Position numbers and translations under genes: made by a program
Notes under the pieces: model-generated
Databases searched by the model: none
What the model was told of the DNA's origin: nothing
The model's input: the letters and a program-made list of their open reading frames with translations, nothing else
NCBI GenBank assembly: GCA_964537685.1
Contig: CAZICM010000021.1
Location: 81,370 to 145,369, forward strand
Direction: 5' to 3'
Origin: CAZICM01 sp964537685
Lineage (GTDB): Bacteria; Myxococcota_A; Polyangia; Polyangiales; Polyangiaceae
DNA: 64,000 bases
Shown here: in pieces, positions 15,863 to 24,533 of the stretch
Layout of the letters: every line of letters begins with the position of its first letter
Position numbering within the stretch: position 1 is the stretch's first letter

Positions 15863-17477
15863 CAGGCAAGAGCACGCCGGGATTCATCACCCAAGCCGGA
15901 TCGAGCGCTTTCTTCGCGCCCCGAAGCGCATCGGCGAATAAATCGGGACGCTCTTTATCGTACCAAGGCCGGTGCACGCGCCCTACCGCGTGATGATGCG
16001 TAATGGTCGCTCCCGAGCGAAGCAATGCATCGGATGCCGCTTTTTTAATGGCTTTCCATTGCTCGATTTCTTCCCCATCCCGCGCGGGCGCGATAAAGGT
16101 GAAATAGGGCGCCGGCCCGTCGGAATACACATGCGTAAATCGGCACATTAAAATGCCCGTTCCGCACACTTCTTTCATTGCTTCTTCCACCGATGCATGC
16201 ACTTCCCGTTTCAATGTATTGAATCGATCCCAAGTGCAGGCGGTTTCGAAAGTATCGGCGATAACGCCCATTGTAACAAACGCGCTTTGTAAATAAGGCC
16301 CTTGAAAAAAAGCCTTTCTCCAAGCCTCGCCCGTACCGTCCGCGCCCCGTTCACCGCCCTCGCGGAACTTCGCCCCATGCGGGCTATGGCCTCCATGAGC
16401 CCTGCATATTGACAGCGCCCCATCCATCCAAGCGTGCATGGCATGCACGGCGTTTTCAAATCCAAGCAGCAAGACCGCGCCTCCTTCGACATGAACGCCA
16501 TTTAAAAGCGCCTCGCGGGCCGTCAATAAGCGGCAATTCGCTGGATAAAGCCCCGCTTGGGATAAATCGCGCACCGCCGCGGCTCCCATTTCAAAGGATT
16601 CGAAAAATACACTGGCCGTAGCCCTGTAATGCGGCCGCGCGCGCACCCGCATCCACGCTTCGCTAATTACACCCAAAATGCCTTCCGAGCCTAAAAGCAG
16701 GCGTTCCGGCGAAGGCCCAGCCCCCGATTGAGGCACGCGCCCCGTGTCCAAAATGCCCCGCGGCGTGACCATTCTGACCGATTCAACCATATCATCGATA
16801 TGCGTGTACAAGGTCGCAAAATGACCGCCCGCATGGGTGGCGATCCATCCTCCCAGCGTCGAGAATTCAAAGCTTTGGGGATAATGGCGAAGCGAAAGCC
16901 CATGCTCGCCCAATTGCCGTTCAATCGAGGGTCCCAGCGCTCCGGCTTGAATGCGGGCCGCCTTGGATACTTTATCGATCTCGAGCACTTTATCGAAAGC
17001 GCTCATATCCAAGGAGATCACGCCCTTGTAGCGGTGTCCGACCGAGCCTTCCACACCGCCGACCACACTCGTTCCACCTCCGAAGGGAATGGCAGCACAC
17101 CGGGTATCGGAGCAATATTGTAGAATGGACATAATCTCGTGCTCGGTGCGCGGATAGGCGACAAAATCCGGGGCAGGAGAAAAATCCCCCCGAAAAGCCC
17201 GCACAATATCGCAATACGATTTTCCATACGTATGCATGGCGCGGTCGCGCGGAGCTGCGGAACATATATGCTCCAGCGCGGGCGGCACAGCAATGCGGGG
17301 CTCGGGCAGGCGCACATCCTCAAAACGGGGCAAGGGTTTTAAATGAAATTCACCGCCTCCCAAAATGGCCTGGGCTTGAAACGAATACATCCGGCGCATT
17401 TCCTCATCCGGAAGATTTTGCTCAAAACCCCATGCCCAAAAGCTGCGCTCTAACATCGATCGTTCTTTGGTTTTCAT
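15849..17477 (-). CDS. FAD-binding oxidase, alkyl-dihydroxyacetone-phosphate synthase-like
   Basis: The 542-residue enzyme (ATG at 17477) has an FAD PCMH domain with PFGGGTSVVGG (about residue 135) and the continuing GVISLDMSAFDKVLEID segment. The FAD-oxidase C-terminal domain contains TITHHHAVGRVHRPW (about 490) and KKALDPAWVMNPGVL. The triple His and the GGGTSV motif are hallmarks of alkyl-DHAP synthase, which swaps the acyl chain of acyl-DHAP for a fatty alcohol in ether-lipid synthesis. The N-terminal RSFWAWGFE is also typical. Ether lipids matter in myxobacterial development, so this assignment is plausible, but D-lactate/glycolate-oxidase relatives share much of the fold. An MHS transporter is divergent. 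Confidence 0.85.
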   Translation of the reverse strand: MKTKERSMLERSFWAWGFEQNLPDEEMRRMYSFQAQAILGGGEFHLKPLPRFEDVRLPEPRIAVPPALEHICSAAPRDRAMHTYGKSYCDIVRAFRGDFSPAPDFVAYPRTEHEIMSILQYCSDTRCAAIPFGGGTSVVGGVEGSVGHRYKGVISLDMSAFDKVLEIDKVSKAARIQAGALGPSIERQLGEHGLSLRHYPQSFEFSTLGGWIATHAGGHFATLYTHIDDMVESVRMVTPRGILDTGRVPQSGAGPSPERLLLGSEGILGVISEAWMRVRARPHYRATASVFFESFEMGAAAVRDLSQAGLYPANCRLLTAREALLNGVHVEGGAVLLLGFENAVHAMHAWMDGALSICRAHGGHSPHGAKFREGGERGADGTGEAWRKAFFQGPYLQSAFVTMGVIADTFETACTWDRFNTLKREVHASVEEAMKEVCGTGILMCRFTHVYSDGPAPYFTFIAPARDGEEIEQWKAIKKAASDALLRSGATITHHHAVGRVHRPWYDKERPDLFADALRGAKKALDPAWVMNPGVLLPVNED

Positions 17478-17545
17478 GGCAGCGTCCCATCCGAAAAAGC
17501 CGCTGCACTCTACACGAAAAGCTCGCAACTACGCAGCGGCGAAAT

Positions 17546-17570
17546 AAAAGCCCGGCACAAAAGGGCTTTT
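17546..17570. terminator. Terminator-like hairpin in a divergent promoter region
   Basis: AAAAGCCC and GGGCTTTT form a perfect 8-bp stem around a 9-nt loop, with A/T runs at both outer ends. It lies between two divergent genes (FAD oxidase and transporter), where a terminator is not expected. It could be an attenuator in the transporter leader, a regulator site, or a remnant. Confidence 0.4.
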
Positions 17571-17600
17571 CGCATTCAATATCCCGTGATATCGGCGCCC

Positions 17601-18968
17601 ATGGCCAATAGCTCGCCGCCCGAAGTCCTTGCGGGAACCGTACCCGACCCCAACTACAGCATTTGGAAAGTCATCGGAGCCGCCGCCGCAGGGACGGTTA
17701 TCGAATGGTACGATTTTTATATTTTTGGAAGCCTTGCGACGATTATTGCAAATCATTTTTTTCCGGCGGGAAATCCCGCGGTGGCCTTTATGTCCACGCT
17801 TGCGACATTCGCTACCGGTTTTATTGTGCGCCCATTCGGTGCAATTGTATTCGGAAGGGTTGGCGATTTAATTGGGCGCAAATTCGCATTTCTTCTCACG
17901 CTTTTGTTAATGGGGGGCAGCACGGCCGCCATTGGGCTTGTGCCTTCCTACGAGCGGATTGGAGTCGCCGCACCTCTGATATTGCTGCTCTTGCGTTTAA
18001 TTCAGGGGCTCGCGCTGGGCGGTGAATACGGAGGCGCCGCGGTGTATGTGGCCGAGCACGCGCCCGATGAGCGGCGGGGCTTTTTCACCAGTTTTATTCA
18101 AATTACGGCGACGGCCGGCCTCTTCGTTTCATTGGGCGTTATTTTGGCGGTGCGCCTTCCCCTAGGTGAAGAACGATTTCAATCGTATGGATGGCGAATT
18201 CCTTTTCTTTTATCGATTTTATTGGTGGGCTTTTCGCTCTACATCCGGCTCAAGCTCCGGGAATCGCCGCTTTTCTCAAAGCTTAAGTCCGCCGGCAAGA
18301 CATCGAAATCGCCCCTAAAAGACAGCCTGGGCAGCGGCAAGAATTGGAAGCTCATGCTTCTGGCTTTATTTGGCGCCACCGCCGGCCAAGGCGTCGTTTG
18401 GTACACAGGCCAATTCTATGCGCTTTATTTCCTTCAAAAGACGCTGAAAATCGATTTTCTGAGTTCCAATCTGATCGTATCTGCGGCTCTTTTGCTGGGC
18501 GCTCCTTTTTTCGTCGTCTTCGGCACCCTCTCCGATCGCTACGGCCGCAAGCAGATCATGATGACGGGCTGCCTTTTGGCCGTGCTCACCTACGTGCCGA
18601 TTTACATGGCCATGAAAGCCTTTTCCAATCCGTTCAATCCGATTGTATTGGTACTTCTGGTCTTCGTTCAAGTGCTCTATGTCACCATGGTGTACGGGCC
18701 GATCGCAGCCTTTTTGGTCGAATTATTTCCAGGGAAAATCCGCTATACATCTCTCTCGCTCCCTTATCATTTGGGCAATGGAGTATTCGGCGGCCTCACG
18801 CCCTTAATCGGAACCGCCATCGTCACCGCCACGGGCAATATCTATGCGGGTCTCTACTATCCGATGACAGTGGCTGCCATTACCTTCATTATCGGCTCAT
18901 TTTTCCTCCCGGAAACCAAGCACATCTCCATTTGGGATGAGGTAGACAAGGGCCAGCCATCTGAATAG
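17601..18968 (+). CDS. MHS-family MFS metabolite:H+ symporter
   Basis: The 455-residue protein has twelve predicted membrane segments and the signatures of the metabolite:H+ symporter branch of the MFS: VIEWYDFYIFGSLA in TM1, RPFGAIVFGRVGDLIGRK for the TM2-3 loop, GLALGGEYGGAAVYVAEHA after TM4, and GTLSDRYGRK in the matching second-half loop. ProP, ShiA and KgtP belong to this group, which imports compounds such as betaine, shikimate or 2-oxoglutarate; the substrate here cannot be told. The start is either this ATG or a GTG 15 bases upstream; neither has a clear ribosome-binding site. Confidence 0.85.
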   Translation: MANSSPPEVLAGTVPDPNYSIWKVIGAAAAGTVIEWYDFYIFGSLATIIANHFFPAGNPAVAFMSTLATFATGFIVRPFGAIVFGRVGDLIGRKFAFLLTLLLMGGSTAAIGLVPSYERIGVAAPLILLLLRLIQGLALGGEYGGAAVYVAEHAPDERRGFFTSFIQITATAGLFVSLGVILAVRLPLGEERFQSYGWRIPFLLSILLVGFSLYIRLKLRESPLFSKLKSAGKTSKSPLKDSLGSGKNWKLMLLALFGATAGQGVVWYTGQFYALYFLQKTLKIDFLSSNLIVSAALLLGAPFFVVFGTLSDRYGRKQIMMTGCLLAVLTYVPIYMAMKAFSNPFNPIVLVLLVFVQVLYVTMVYGPIAAFLVELFPGKIRYTSLSLPYHLGNGVFGGLTPLIGTAIVTATGNIYAGLYYPMTVAAITFIIGSFFLPETKHISIWDEVDKGQPSE

Positions 18969-19052
18969 ACTCGCGCTCGCAACGTGCGATCCGCTGCATT
19001 TCCAGAGCTTTTCGGCGATTTTTTGGCCTTTGCACGCCTGGGGGAAAACCCC

Positions 19053-20375
19053 ATGGCCGATGTGCTCTTTGCCATCCGGCTCGGCGATCGGAGCGGGAAG
19101 GCATTTGTTTTAAAACGTCCCAAGGTGGGCCAGCGCGCTTCCGAACGGGCGGCTCAATCCATTGCGAGGGAAGCCGAAGTGTTGAGCTTGGTCCGCTGTC
19201 CCTCCATTGTGGCGCTCGAGGCCGCGGGAGAGATTGCCGGGCTGCCCTATGTGGCCACGGAATACGTGCGGGGTGTGTCCCTGGATGAGCTTCGGAATGC
19301 GGGGATTCCGCTTTCCGGGCCAGCCGTGAGAGCCATTGCATTGGATGTGTCTATTGCTCTTTCGGCATTGCATGAAAAAGGGTTTGTGCATGGCGATATT
19401 TCTCCATCGAATATTTTAATCGATGATACAGGGGAAATTCGCGTCTGCGATTTTGGCGTGGCCGAGAAAGCGGGAACAAAACGATCGGCGATCGCAGGCA
19501 AACCGGGTTATATCGCGCCCGAAGCCGTGCGCCCCACAGAATCGAATCCGGCCGAGGATATGTATGGGCTGGGCGTCGTCATTGCGGAGTGCGCACTTCA
19601 AAAACGATTGTTTATGGAATCGAGCCTGGCGGATGCGGGGGCCCGCGCCGATGTGCCCGCGTACGAGTCCGCGCTGGAAGATATTGCGAGCGGTTTTGGG
19701 AATGCATTGAAGCGCGATCCTTCCGCAAGGCCCAAGGCCGACGAGCTCGCGAAAACCCTGAAAGCCCTGCCCATCGATCGGGGCGAGCTGGCCCACGCGG
19801 TTGCGCAGGCTTCCGAGGCTTCGCAGGATGCCAAACGCTCCGCCGAGCTTTCGGCTGCGGCACCCGCGCATATCCCCACGCCAACGCCCTCGCCCGCCGC
19901 GCTGACGCCAACCATTCCTATGAAATTGGCGACTCTACCGGAGACGCGCGCCGATGAAAGCCGGAAAACCAATACAAATATATCTGTACAGCCATCGAAC
20001 GAATTGCGGCAGCCTAAATCGTCAAGGTCTTCGGAAAGCAATGGATGGCGCACTTTAGCCCTGTTTTTATTGGCTTTCGTTATCGCCGTGGGCTCATTCG
20101 CCGCCGGCCGGCTCACAGGCCGCTTTCGAGGAGCTTCGGTTCACTACGGAGCCCCGCTGGCCAAACGCTCTCAGCTCGAGCTGGATGGCCGTAAGGTCGA
20201 TAAAAATGCAGGACCCATTCCGATCGAACCAGGAAAACATACCCTTGTATTGACAACCGCCAAAGGCGACAGGCGGGAAATTTCGTTTAGCGCCCGCCCG
20301 GGAGAACAAGTCGTGCTCATTCCCATCAATAAACAAGGAAATTCTATTGGATTGGAGGAGGATCGGGGCGAATGA
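19053..20375 (+). CDS. Ser/Thr protein kinase with C-terminal TM and PEGA-like domain
   Basis: I choose the ATG at 19053 (GGGGGA upstream), giving 440 residues; a GTG at 18984 would add 23. The kinase domain covers about 1-260: the catalytic Lys is in FVLKRP, the catalytic loop reads HGDISPSNILID (Asp kept, the usual HRD Arg is Gly), and DFGVAE binds Mg. An Ala-rich linker with many Pro (about 265-340) leads to a membrane helix (LALFLLAFVIAVGSFAAG) and a PEGA-like sandwich (LELDGRKVDKNAGPIPIEPGKH). The HGD loop means regulation by an Arg-phosphate pocket is probably absent. Its stop overlaps the next gene as ATGA, so the two are translationally coupled. Confidence 0.85.
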   Translation: MADVLFAIRLGDRSGKAFVLKRPKVGQRASERAAQSIAREAEVLSLVRCPSIVALEAAGEIAGLPYVATEYVRGVSLDELRNAGIPLSGPAVRAIALDVSIALSALHEKGFVHGDISPSNILIDDTGEIRVCDFGVAEKAGTKRSAIAGKPGYIAPEAVRPTESNPAEDMYGLGVVIAECALQKRLFMESSLADAGARADVPAYESALEDIASGFGNALKRDPSARPKADELAKTLKALPIDRGELAHAVAQASEASQDAKRSAELSAAAPAHIPTPTPSPAALTPTIPMKLATLPETRADESRKTNTNISVQPSNELRQPKSSRSSESNGWRTLALFLLAFVIAVGSFAAGRLTGRFRGASVHYGAPLAKRSQLELDGRKVDKNAGPIPIEPGKHTLVLTTAKGDRREISFSARPGEQVVLIPINKQGNSIGLEEDRGE

Positions 20376-21853
20376 GCGCAGAGCGGCAAAAAGAATCGGC
20401 TGTGCGGGCGGCCCCCATCGCGGGATCGGCTCGTTCGCCGATTACAGAAGTCATTACAAGCGATACCGGCGCAAGCCTTCGGCGCATTCGCAAGCTGCGC
20501 GTCACAATCGTGGACTCGCCCGAGCCCAAGGAGCGCGATCGCAGTTATGTATTCGCGCAGGACGAGGTCCGCGTCGGCTCGGGCGCGGACGCCGACGTGC
20601 CTCTCTCCGACAGCGCTGTTTCACGCGAGCATTTGGCGATCCGCCTCGGGCCTCATGGTTTTTCGCTGTCGGATACAGGTTCTACGAATGGCTCGTTTGT
20701 CGGCGATCTGCGCATTGAACGGGTTTCATTTACCGCAGATACAATCGTTAGAATTGGCAAAAGCATCGTTAAAATCGAAGCTCTCACCGAAACGGTGGAG
20801 CAGGAGATTTCGCCGCGCGCGAGTTTTGGCCGGATGCTGGGCATTAGCCCCGCGATGCGCGAGACCTTTGCATTGCTCGAGAAAGTGTCGCCGAGCGATT
20901 TAACCGTATTGATTGAAGGCGAAACGGGAACGGGCAAGGAACTGGCCGCGGAAGGCATTCATGAGGCGAGCCGGCGGCCAGGAGAATGTATTGCGGTCAA
21001 TTGTGGAGCGATTCCGCGCGAGCTGTTGGAGAGTGAGCTCTTTGGCCATGAAAAAGGGGCGTTTACGGGCGCGGTGAGAGAGCGGGCCGGCGCTTTTGTG
21101 GCCGCGGAAGGTGGCACGCTGTTTCTCGATGAGGTGGGCGAGCTGCCTTTGGATATGCAGGCCAAGCTGCTTCGGGCGCTGGAAAGGCGCGAAGTAAAAG
21201 CGGTCGGCTCGGATAAAACCCGTTCCATTAATGTTCGAATTGTTGCAGCCACCAATCGTTCTCTTTCACGCGAAGTCAATGCGGGGAAATTTAGGCAGGA
21301 TTTATATTATCGGCTTGCCGTTGTTATCGTTCGAATTCCACCATTAAGAACGCGCCTGGAAGACCTTCGGCTTTATGTCGATCATATTCAGGATGAATTG
21401 ATGAGGAGGCGGCGCGCGGCGGGTTTAATGCCTTTTTCACGCCTGGACGAGGCCGCGATGGCCATGCTGATGCGCTACGATTTTCCGGGCAATGTCAGGG
21501 AGCTGCGCAATATTGTCGAGCGCTGGGCCGTGCTCGGCGCTTCGTCGCCTCCCGGCGATCCGTCGGGTATTGCGAAAAGCGGAGGCGAACAGGCGCCGAA
21601 AGGCAATACCCACCCAGCGGCTCACGGCACCGAAATATCGCAAAACGAAGGTCATTTTGATACTTCGCTGCTTTCGCTTCCTTACCATGAGGCCAAAGAT
21701 GCATGGGTGGAGCGTTTTGAGAAAGCGTATGCGGAAGCCATTCTAAAGAATAGCGGAGGCAATGTATCAAAAGCAGCCCGTGATGCCGGCATCGATCGGC
21801 GGCATTTGCAGCGGTTAATGGCGCGCTTTGGGCTTCGCGGCGGAACGGATTGA
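20372..21853 (+). CDS. FHA-domain sigma-54-dependent transcriptional activator
   Basis: The 493-residue regulator has an N-terminal FHA domain (about 50-115; RVGSGADADVPLSDSAVSREH and DTGSTNGSFVGD), which binds phosphothreonine. The AAA+ domain (about 150-380) shows Walker A GETGTGKE, the GAFTGA loop that contacts sigma-54, and Walker B GTLFLDEVGE. A Fis-type helix-turn-helix (NVSKAARDAGIDRRHLQRLM) ends the protein. It should activate sigma-54 promoters when its FHA domain docks on a phosphorylated partner. The kinase at 19053 overlaps its start codon and is the obvious partner. This FHA-for-receiver replacement is typical of myxobacteria. Confidence 0.92.
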   Translation: MSAERQKESAVRAAPIAGSARSPITEVITSDTGASLRRIRKLRVTIVDSPEPKERDRSYVFAQDEVRVGSGADADVPLSDSAVSREHLAIRLGPHGFSLSDTGSTNGSFVGDLRIERVSFTADTIVRIGKSIVKIEALTETVEQEISPRASFGRMLGISPAMRETFALLEKVSPSDLTVLIEGETGTGKELAAEGIHEASRRPGECIAVNCGAIPRELLESELFGHEKGAFTGAVRERAGAFVAAEGGTLFLDEVGELPLDMQAKLLRALERREVKAVGSDKTRSINVRIVAATNRSLSREVNAGKFRQDLYYRLAVVIVRIPPLRTRLEDLRLYVDHIQDELMRRRRAAGLMPFSRLDEAAMAMLMRYDFPGNVRELRNIVERWAVLGASSPPGDPSGIAKSGGEQAPKGNTHPAAHGTEISQNEGHFDTSLLSLPYHEAKDAWVERFEKAYAEAILKNSGGNVSKAARDAGIDRRHLQRLMARFGLRGGTD

Positions 21854-21859
21854 GTTAAA

Positions 21860-22924
21860 TCACATGCGATTGTCCATCAATCCCATGCACATTTTTAGTC
21901 CTTCCTGCAGATTGCGGAGCGTTTTGATCCCGCCTAAACCGCCGGTGAAGGACGCCAGCGTCTGAGAAACCCCGGGCTGAATGCCCGTCACGACGGCTCG
22001 GGCGCCCAAAAGCTCGACGCCCCGAACAATGCGCAGCAAATGATCGGCCGTCGCCGGATCCACCGTGTCCACCGCGGTTAAATCCAAAATAACATGGCGG
22101 CTGCGGTTCATTACAACAGAATTGAGAAGTCTTTCCATCAAAATGGTCGCCCGTCCGCTGTCCAGTCCACCCATCACAGGAACCATCAAAACGCCCTCCC
22201 ATACGGTGATAATGAGCGCCGTCAGGGTGCGGAGCGCGGTTTCCTGCTGCTCGATTAACTCGAGCTTTTCCCGCAGTTGGGCCGCTGTCTTTTCCCGTTC
22301 ACTGATTTCCGTCTTCAATTTTGAAAGCGCTGCAGCTAAATCGGCTGAGGTGGCGCGGCCCTCTTGAAGCAGCTCCGTAAGGCGCTCTTCAATGGATACT
22401 TTTGCGGGATGGATGACAAATTCATCGTATTCATTGCCTTCGGCGGCAAAAACCGTTTGCTCGGCCCAGCAGGGAACCGAAAACAAGCGCTCGGCATAGG
22501 CGCCAAACTTCCCCGCAGTCATTGCGCTGCCCCAGCAAACGTTTAATTCGCGCTGATACAGGGCTTCCCACGAATTGCGCACTTGCATCCGGAATTCTTT
22601 TCGCTCCCGATCCAGCAAAACAAGCGTCCAGCGGCCCCAGCCCGCAGGCCATGCGATTTCGGCCAGCGCCGCCAGCCCTTGCTCAAATGACGGCGCGCCG
22701 GCGATTATCTGCCAATCGGTTTCGATGCTCCGGTGCCCCGCAAGCTGCAAACACAGATTAAATCGCTCAATGCCCACCATATTCACAAAGCCCTCCATGA
22801 GTCCTGCTGTCGTTCCAGGAATCCACATGCTGAGGGTAGGCACGCCTGCCCAGAGGTTGAGCGCTTGATCCGCGTCCCATTCGATATCAAAACCCGAGAC
22901 ATTGATTTTGGGATTTGTGGTCAT
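21860..22924 (-). CDS. V4R-like sensor / STAS-domain (RsbR-type) signalling protein
   Basis: The 354-residue cytosolic protein has an N-terminal sensor (about 15-185). Its WEALYQRELNVCWGSAMTAGKFGAYAERLF and EGNEYDEFVIHPA resemble a 4VR/V4R small-molecule-binding fold. A signalling coiled coil follows (about 187-235; ADLAAALSKLKTEISEREKTA). The STAS domain (about 240-354) has VILDLTAVDTVDPATADHLL, the strand-turn where RsbR-type proteins are phosphorylated on Thr/Ser. It probably relays a ligand signal through partner switching. No RsbS, RsbT or phosphatase partner is adjacent. It is convergent with the FHA activator, 6 bp away. Confidence 0.7.
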   Translation of the reverse strand: MTTNPKINVSGFDIEWDADQALNLWAGVPTLSMWIPGTTAGLMEGFVNMVGIERFNLCLQLAGHRSIETDWQIIAGAPSFEQGLAALAEIAWPAGWGRWTLVLLDRERKEFRMQVRNSWEALYQRELNVCWGSAMTAGKFGAYAERLFSVPCWAEQTVFAAEGNEYDEFVIHPAKVSIEERLTELLQEGRATSADLAAALSKLKTEISEREKTAAQLREKLELIEQQETALRTLTALIITVWEGVLMVPVMGGLDSGRATILMERLLNSVVMNRSRHVILDLTAVDTVDPATADHLLRIVRGVELLGARAVVTGIQPGVSQTLASFTGGLGGIKTLRNLQEGLKMCMGLMDNRM

Positions 22925-23029
22925 GTTAATCGGCAGGAATTAAAGTCGATTGCTCGCCTTGTCAACGTGCGAAAAGCAATGTCCAATACGAATTTCAAAC
23001 ACGGGTAAACGCGGGTAGATGAGTGCGCA

Positions 23030-24532
23030 TCAATAGCATCGGGTGCCAGGTGTGGGCATTTTCAATTCGATCAGATATTTGGCGACATAATCGTTAATGC
23101 ACTGGCTTTTATTTCCAAAAGCCGTGTGGCCTTCATCATCAAGCGTCAGCAGCAGGGCATTATCCAGGTGATCGGCCAGCGAAACAGACCATTCGTAAGG
23201 CGTTGCTGGATCGCCCATGTTTCCAAGGACCAATATCGGCGGAGTCCCCTCGGCCCGGACAGGCGCGGCAATCCGGGAGCTCTCAATGGGCCAAAACGCG
23301 CTGGGCAGGCTTGTGTAAGGGAGTGACGCGCCAAGCCTGGGTGCCTTGGATTTTAGTTGTTCCGTGGCCGAATCGTAATACTCCATATCCCTCGGAAAAG
23401 GATTGTCTATCGAAAATATTGCATGGTATTGATCAAAAGAATCCGAGTAATGGCCTGGCTCATAGCGGCCTGTAAATTTATCCGATAGTGCAAGCAATTC
23501 GGTTGAATCTTTTTCCAAGGCCGCGAGCGAGAGGGCAGAGGCGAGATCGAAAGAGCTCGGACCATAGAGCGCTCCAGTTACGGCCCAGAAGAATTCGCCT
23601 GGGCCGGCGGAACGGCCTTCGGCGTCGCCGGCAGCAGGCATTGGAGCCGCTTCAATTTCGGCCTGAAGCGCATCAAAAGCGGTATAGGGATCGCCCGCTG
23701 AATGAAATTGGCATTCGGCATCGGATGCGCATTTATTTAAAAAATGATCGAGCGCCATTTCAAAGCCCAAGGCTTGGCCTTCGACAATCTGTGCGGCGGA
23801 CAGCGCTGGATCGACCGCTCCATCGAGCACAAAGGCGCGGACTTTTTTGGGATAACGCTCGGCATAGAGGGCGCCTATAAACGTTCCATAAGAAAAACCC
23901 ACGTAATTCAGCCTATATTCTTGAAGGGCAAGGCGAATCCGTTCGAGATCGCGGACGACGTTTTCGGTGCCCACATAAGGTAAAATCAGCGCGCTTTTTT
24001 CGGCACAGTCGTCGACGAATTGCTGGGTTTCGGAAATAATGGCCTCGCGCTCTTCAGGAGAGTCCGGGGTTAAATCCAAGGCCATCAATTTATCAAGATT
24101 GTCACCGCATTCAATCGTAGGCTCGCTCAATCCCACGCCCCGGGGATCGAAACCAACAATATCGTATAGGTCGCTTACTTCTTCAGGGATGCGGCGCCAA
24201 AAATAATAGACCCAAGCGGCGCCGGAACCGCCCGGCCCTCCTGGATTAATGACAATCGAACCCTTTCGGGCATGGGGATTTCCAGCAGGACGCCGAATAA
24301 GCTGAAGTGTGAAACCAGAAGCCCGATCGCCGCGTTCGGTATCATATTCCAAAGGGACGCCGAGCGTTGCGCATTCAAAATCGCCTTCCTCTCCACAGGC
24401 CCGCCATTCGGGCGGTGGGGGAAACGCCTCATTTTCGAAATCGTCCGCACCGCCCGTATCCGCACATGCTGGCAATACGATCAAAATGCATGCCGTAAAC
24501 GCCCTCACGGCCGAAGAAGAGCGGGAAATCAT
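23030..24532 (-). CDS. Secreted alpha/beta-hydrolase, S33 tripeptidyl-aminopeptidase-like lipoprotein
   Basis: The ATG at 24532 gives a 500-residue lipoprotein (signal ending ILIVLPAC). The hydrolase core shows NPGGPGGSGAAWVY (oxyanion region), DPRGVGLSEP, and the nucleophile elbow GFSYGTFIG. The C-terminal TAP-like cap has LGNMGDPATP with the catalytic Asp and DEGHTAFG with the catalytic His, then a Cys pair (SQCIND, GTRCY). The layout matches Streptomyces-type tripeptidyl aminopeptidases and proline iminopeptidases of family S33. It likely releases N-terminal peptides or prolines outside the inner membrane. It follows the TPR/PEGA gene by one base and closes a four-gene run. Confidence 0.85.
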   Translation of the reverse strand: MISRSSSAVRAFTACILIVLPACADTGGADDFENEAFPPPPEWRACGEEGDFECATLGVPLEYDTERGDRASGFTLQLIRRPAGNPHARKGSIVINPGGPGGSGAAWVYYFWRRIPEEVSDLYDIVGFDPRGVGLSEPTIECGDNLDKLMALDLTPDSPEEREAIISETQQFVDDCAEKSALILPYVGTENVVRDLERIRLALQEYRLNYVGFSYGTFIGALYAERYPKKVRAFVLDGAVDPALSAAQIVEGQALGFEMALDHFLNKCASDAECQFHSAGDPYTAFDALQAEIEAAPMPAAGDAEGRSAGPGEFFWAVTGALYGPSSFDLASALSLAALEKDSTELLALSDKFTGRYEPGHYSDSFDQYHAIFSIDNPFPRDMEYYDSATEQLKSKAPRLGASLPYTSLPSAFWPIESSRIAAPVRAEGTPPILVLGNMGDPATPYEWSVSLADHLDNALLLTLDDEGHTAFGNKSQCINDYVAKYLIELKMPTPGTRCY

Positions 24533-24533
24533 A

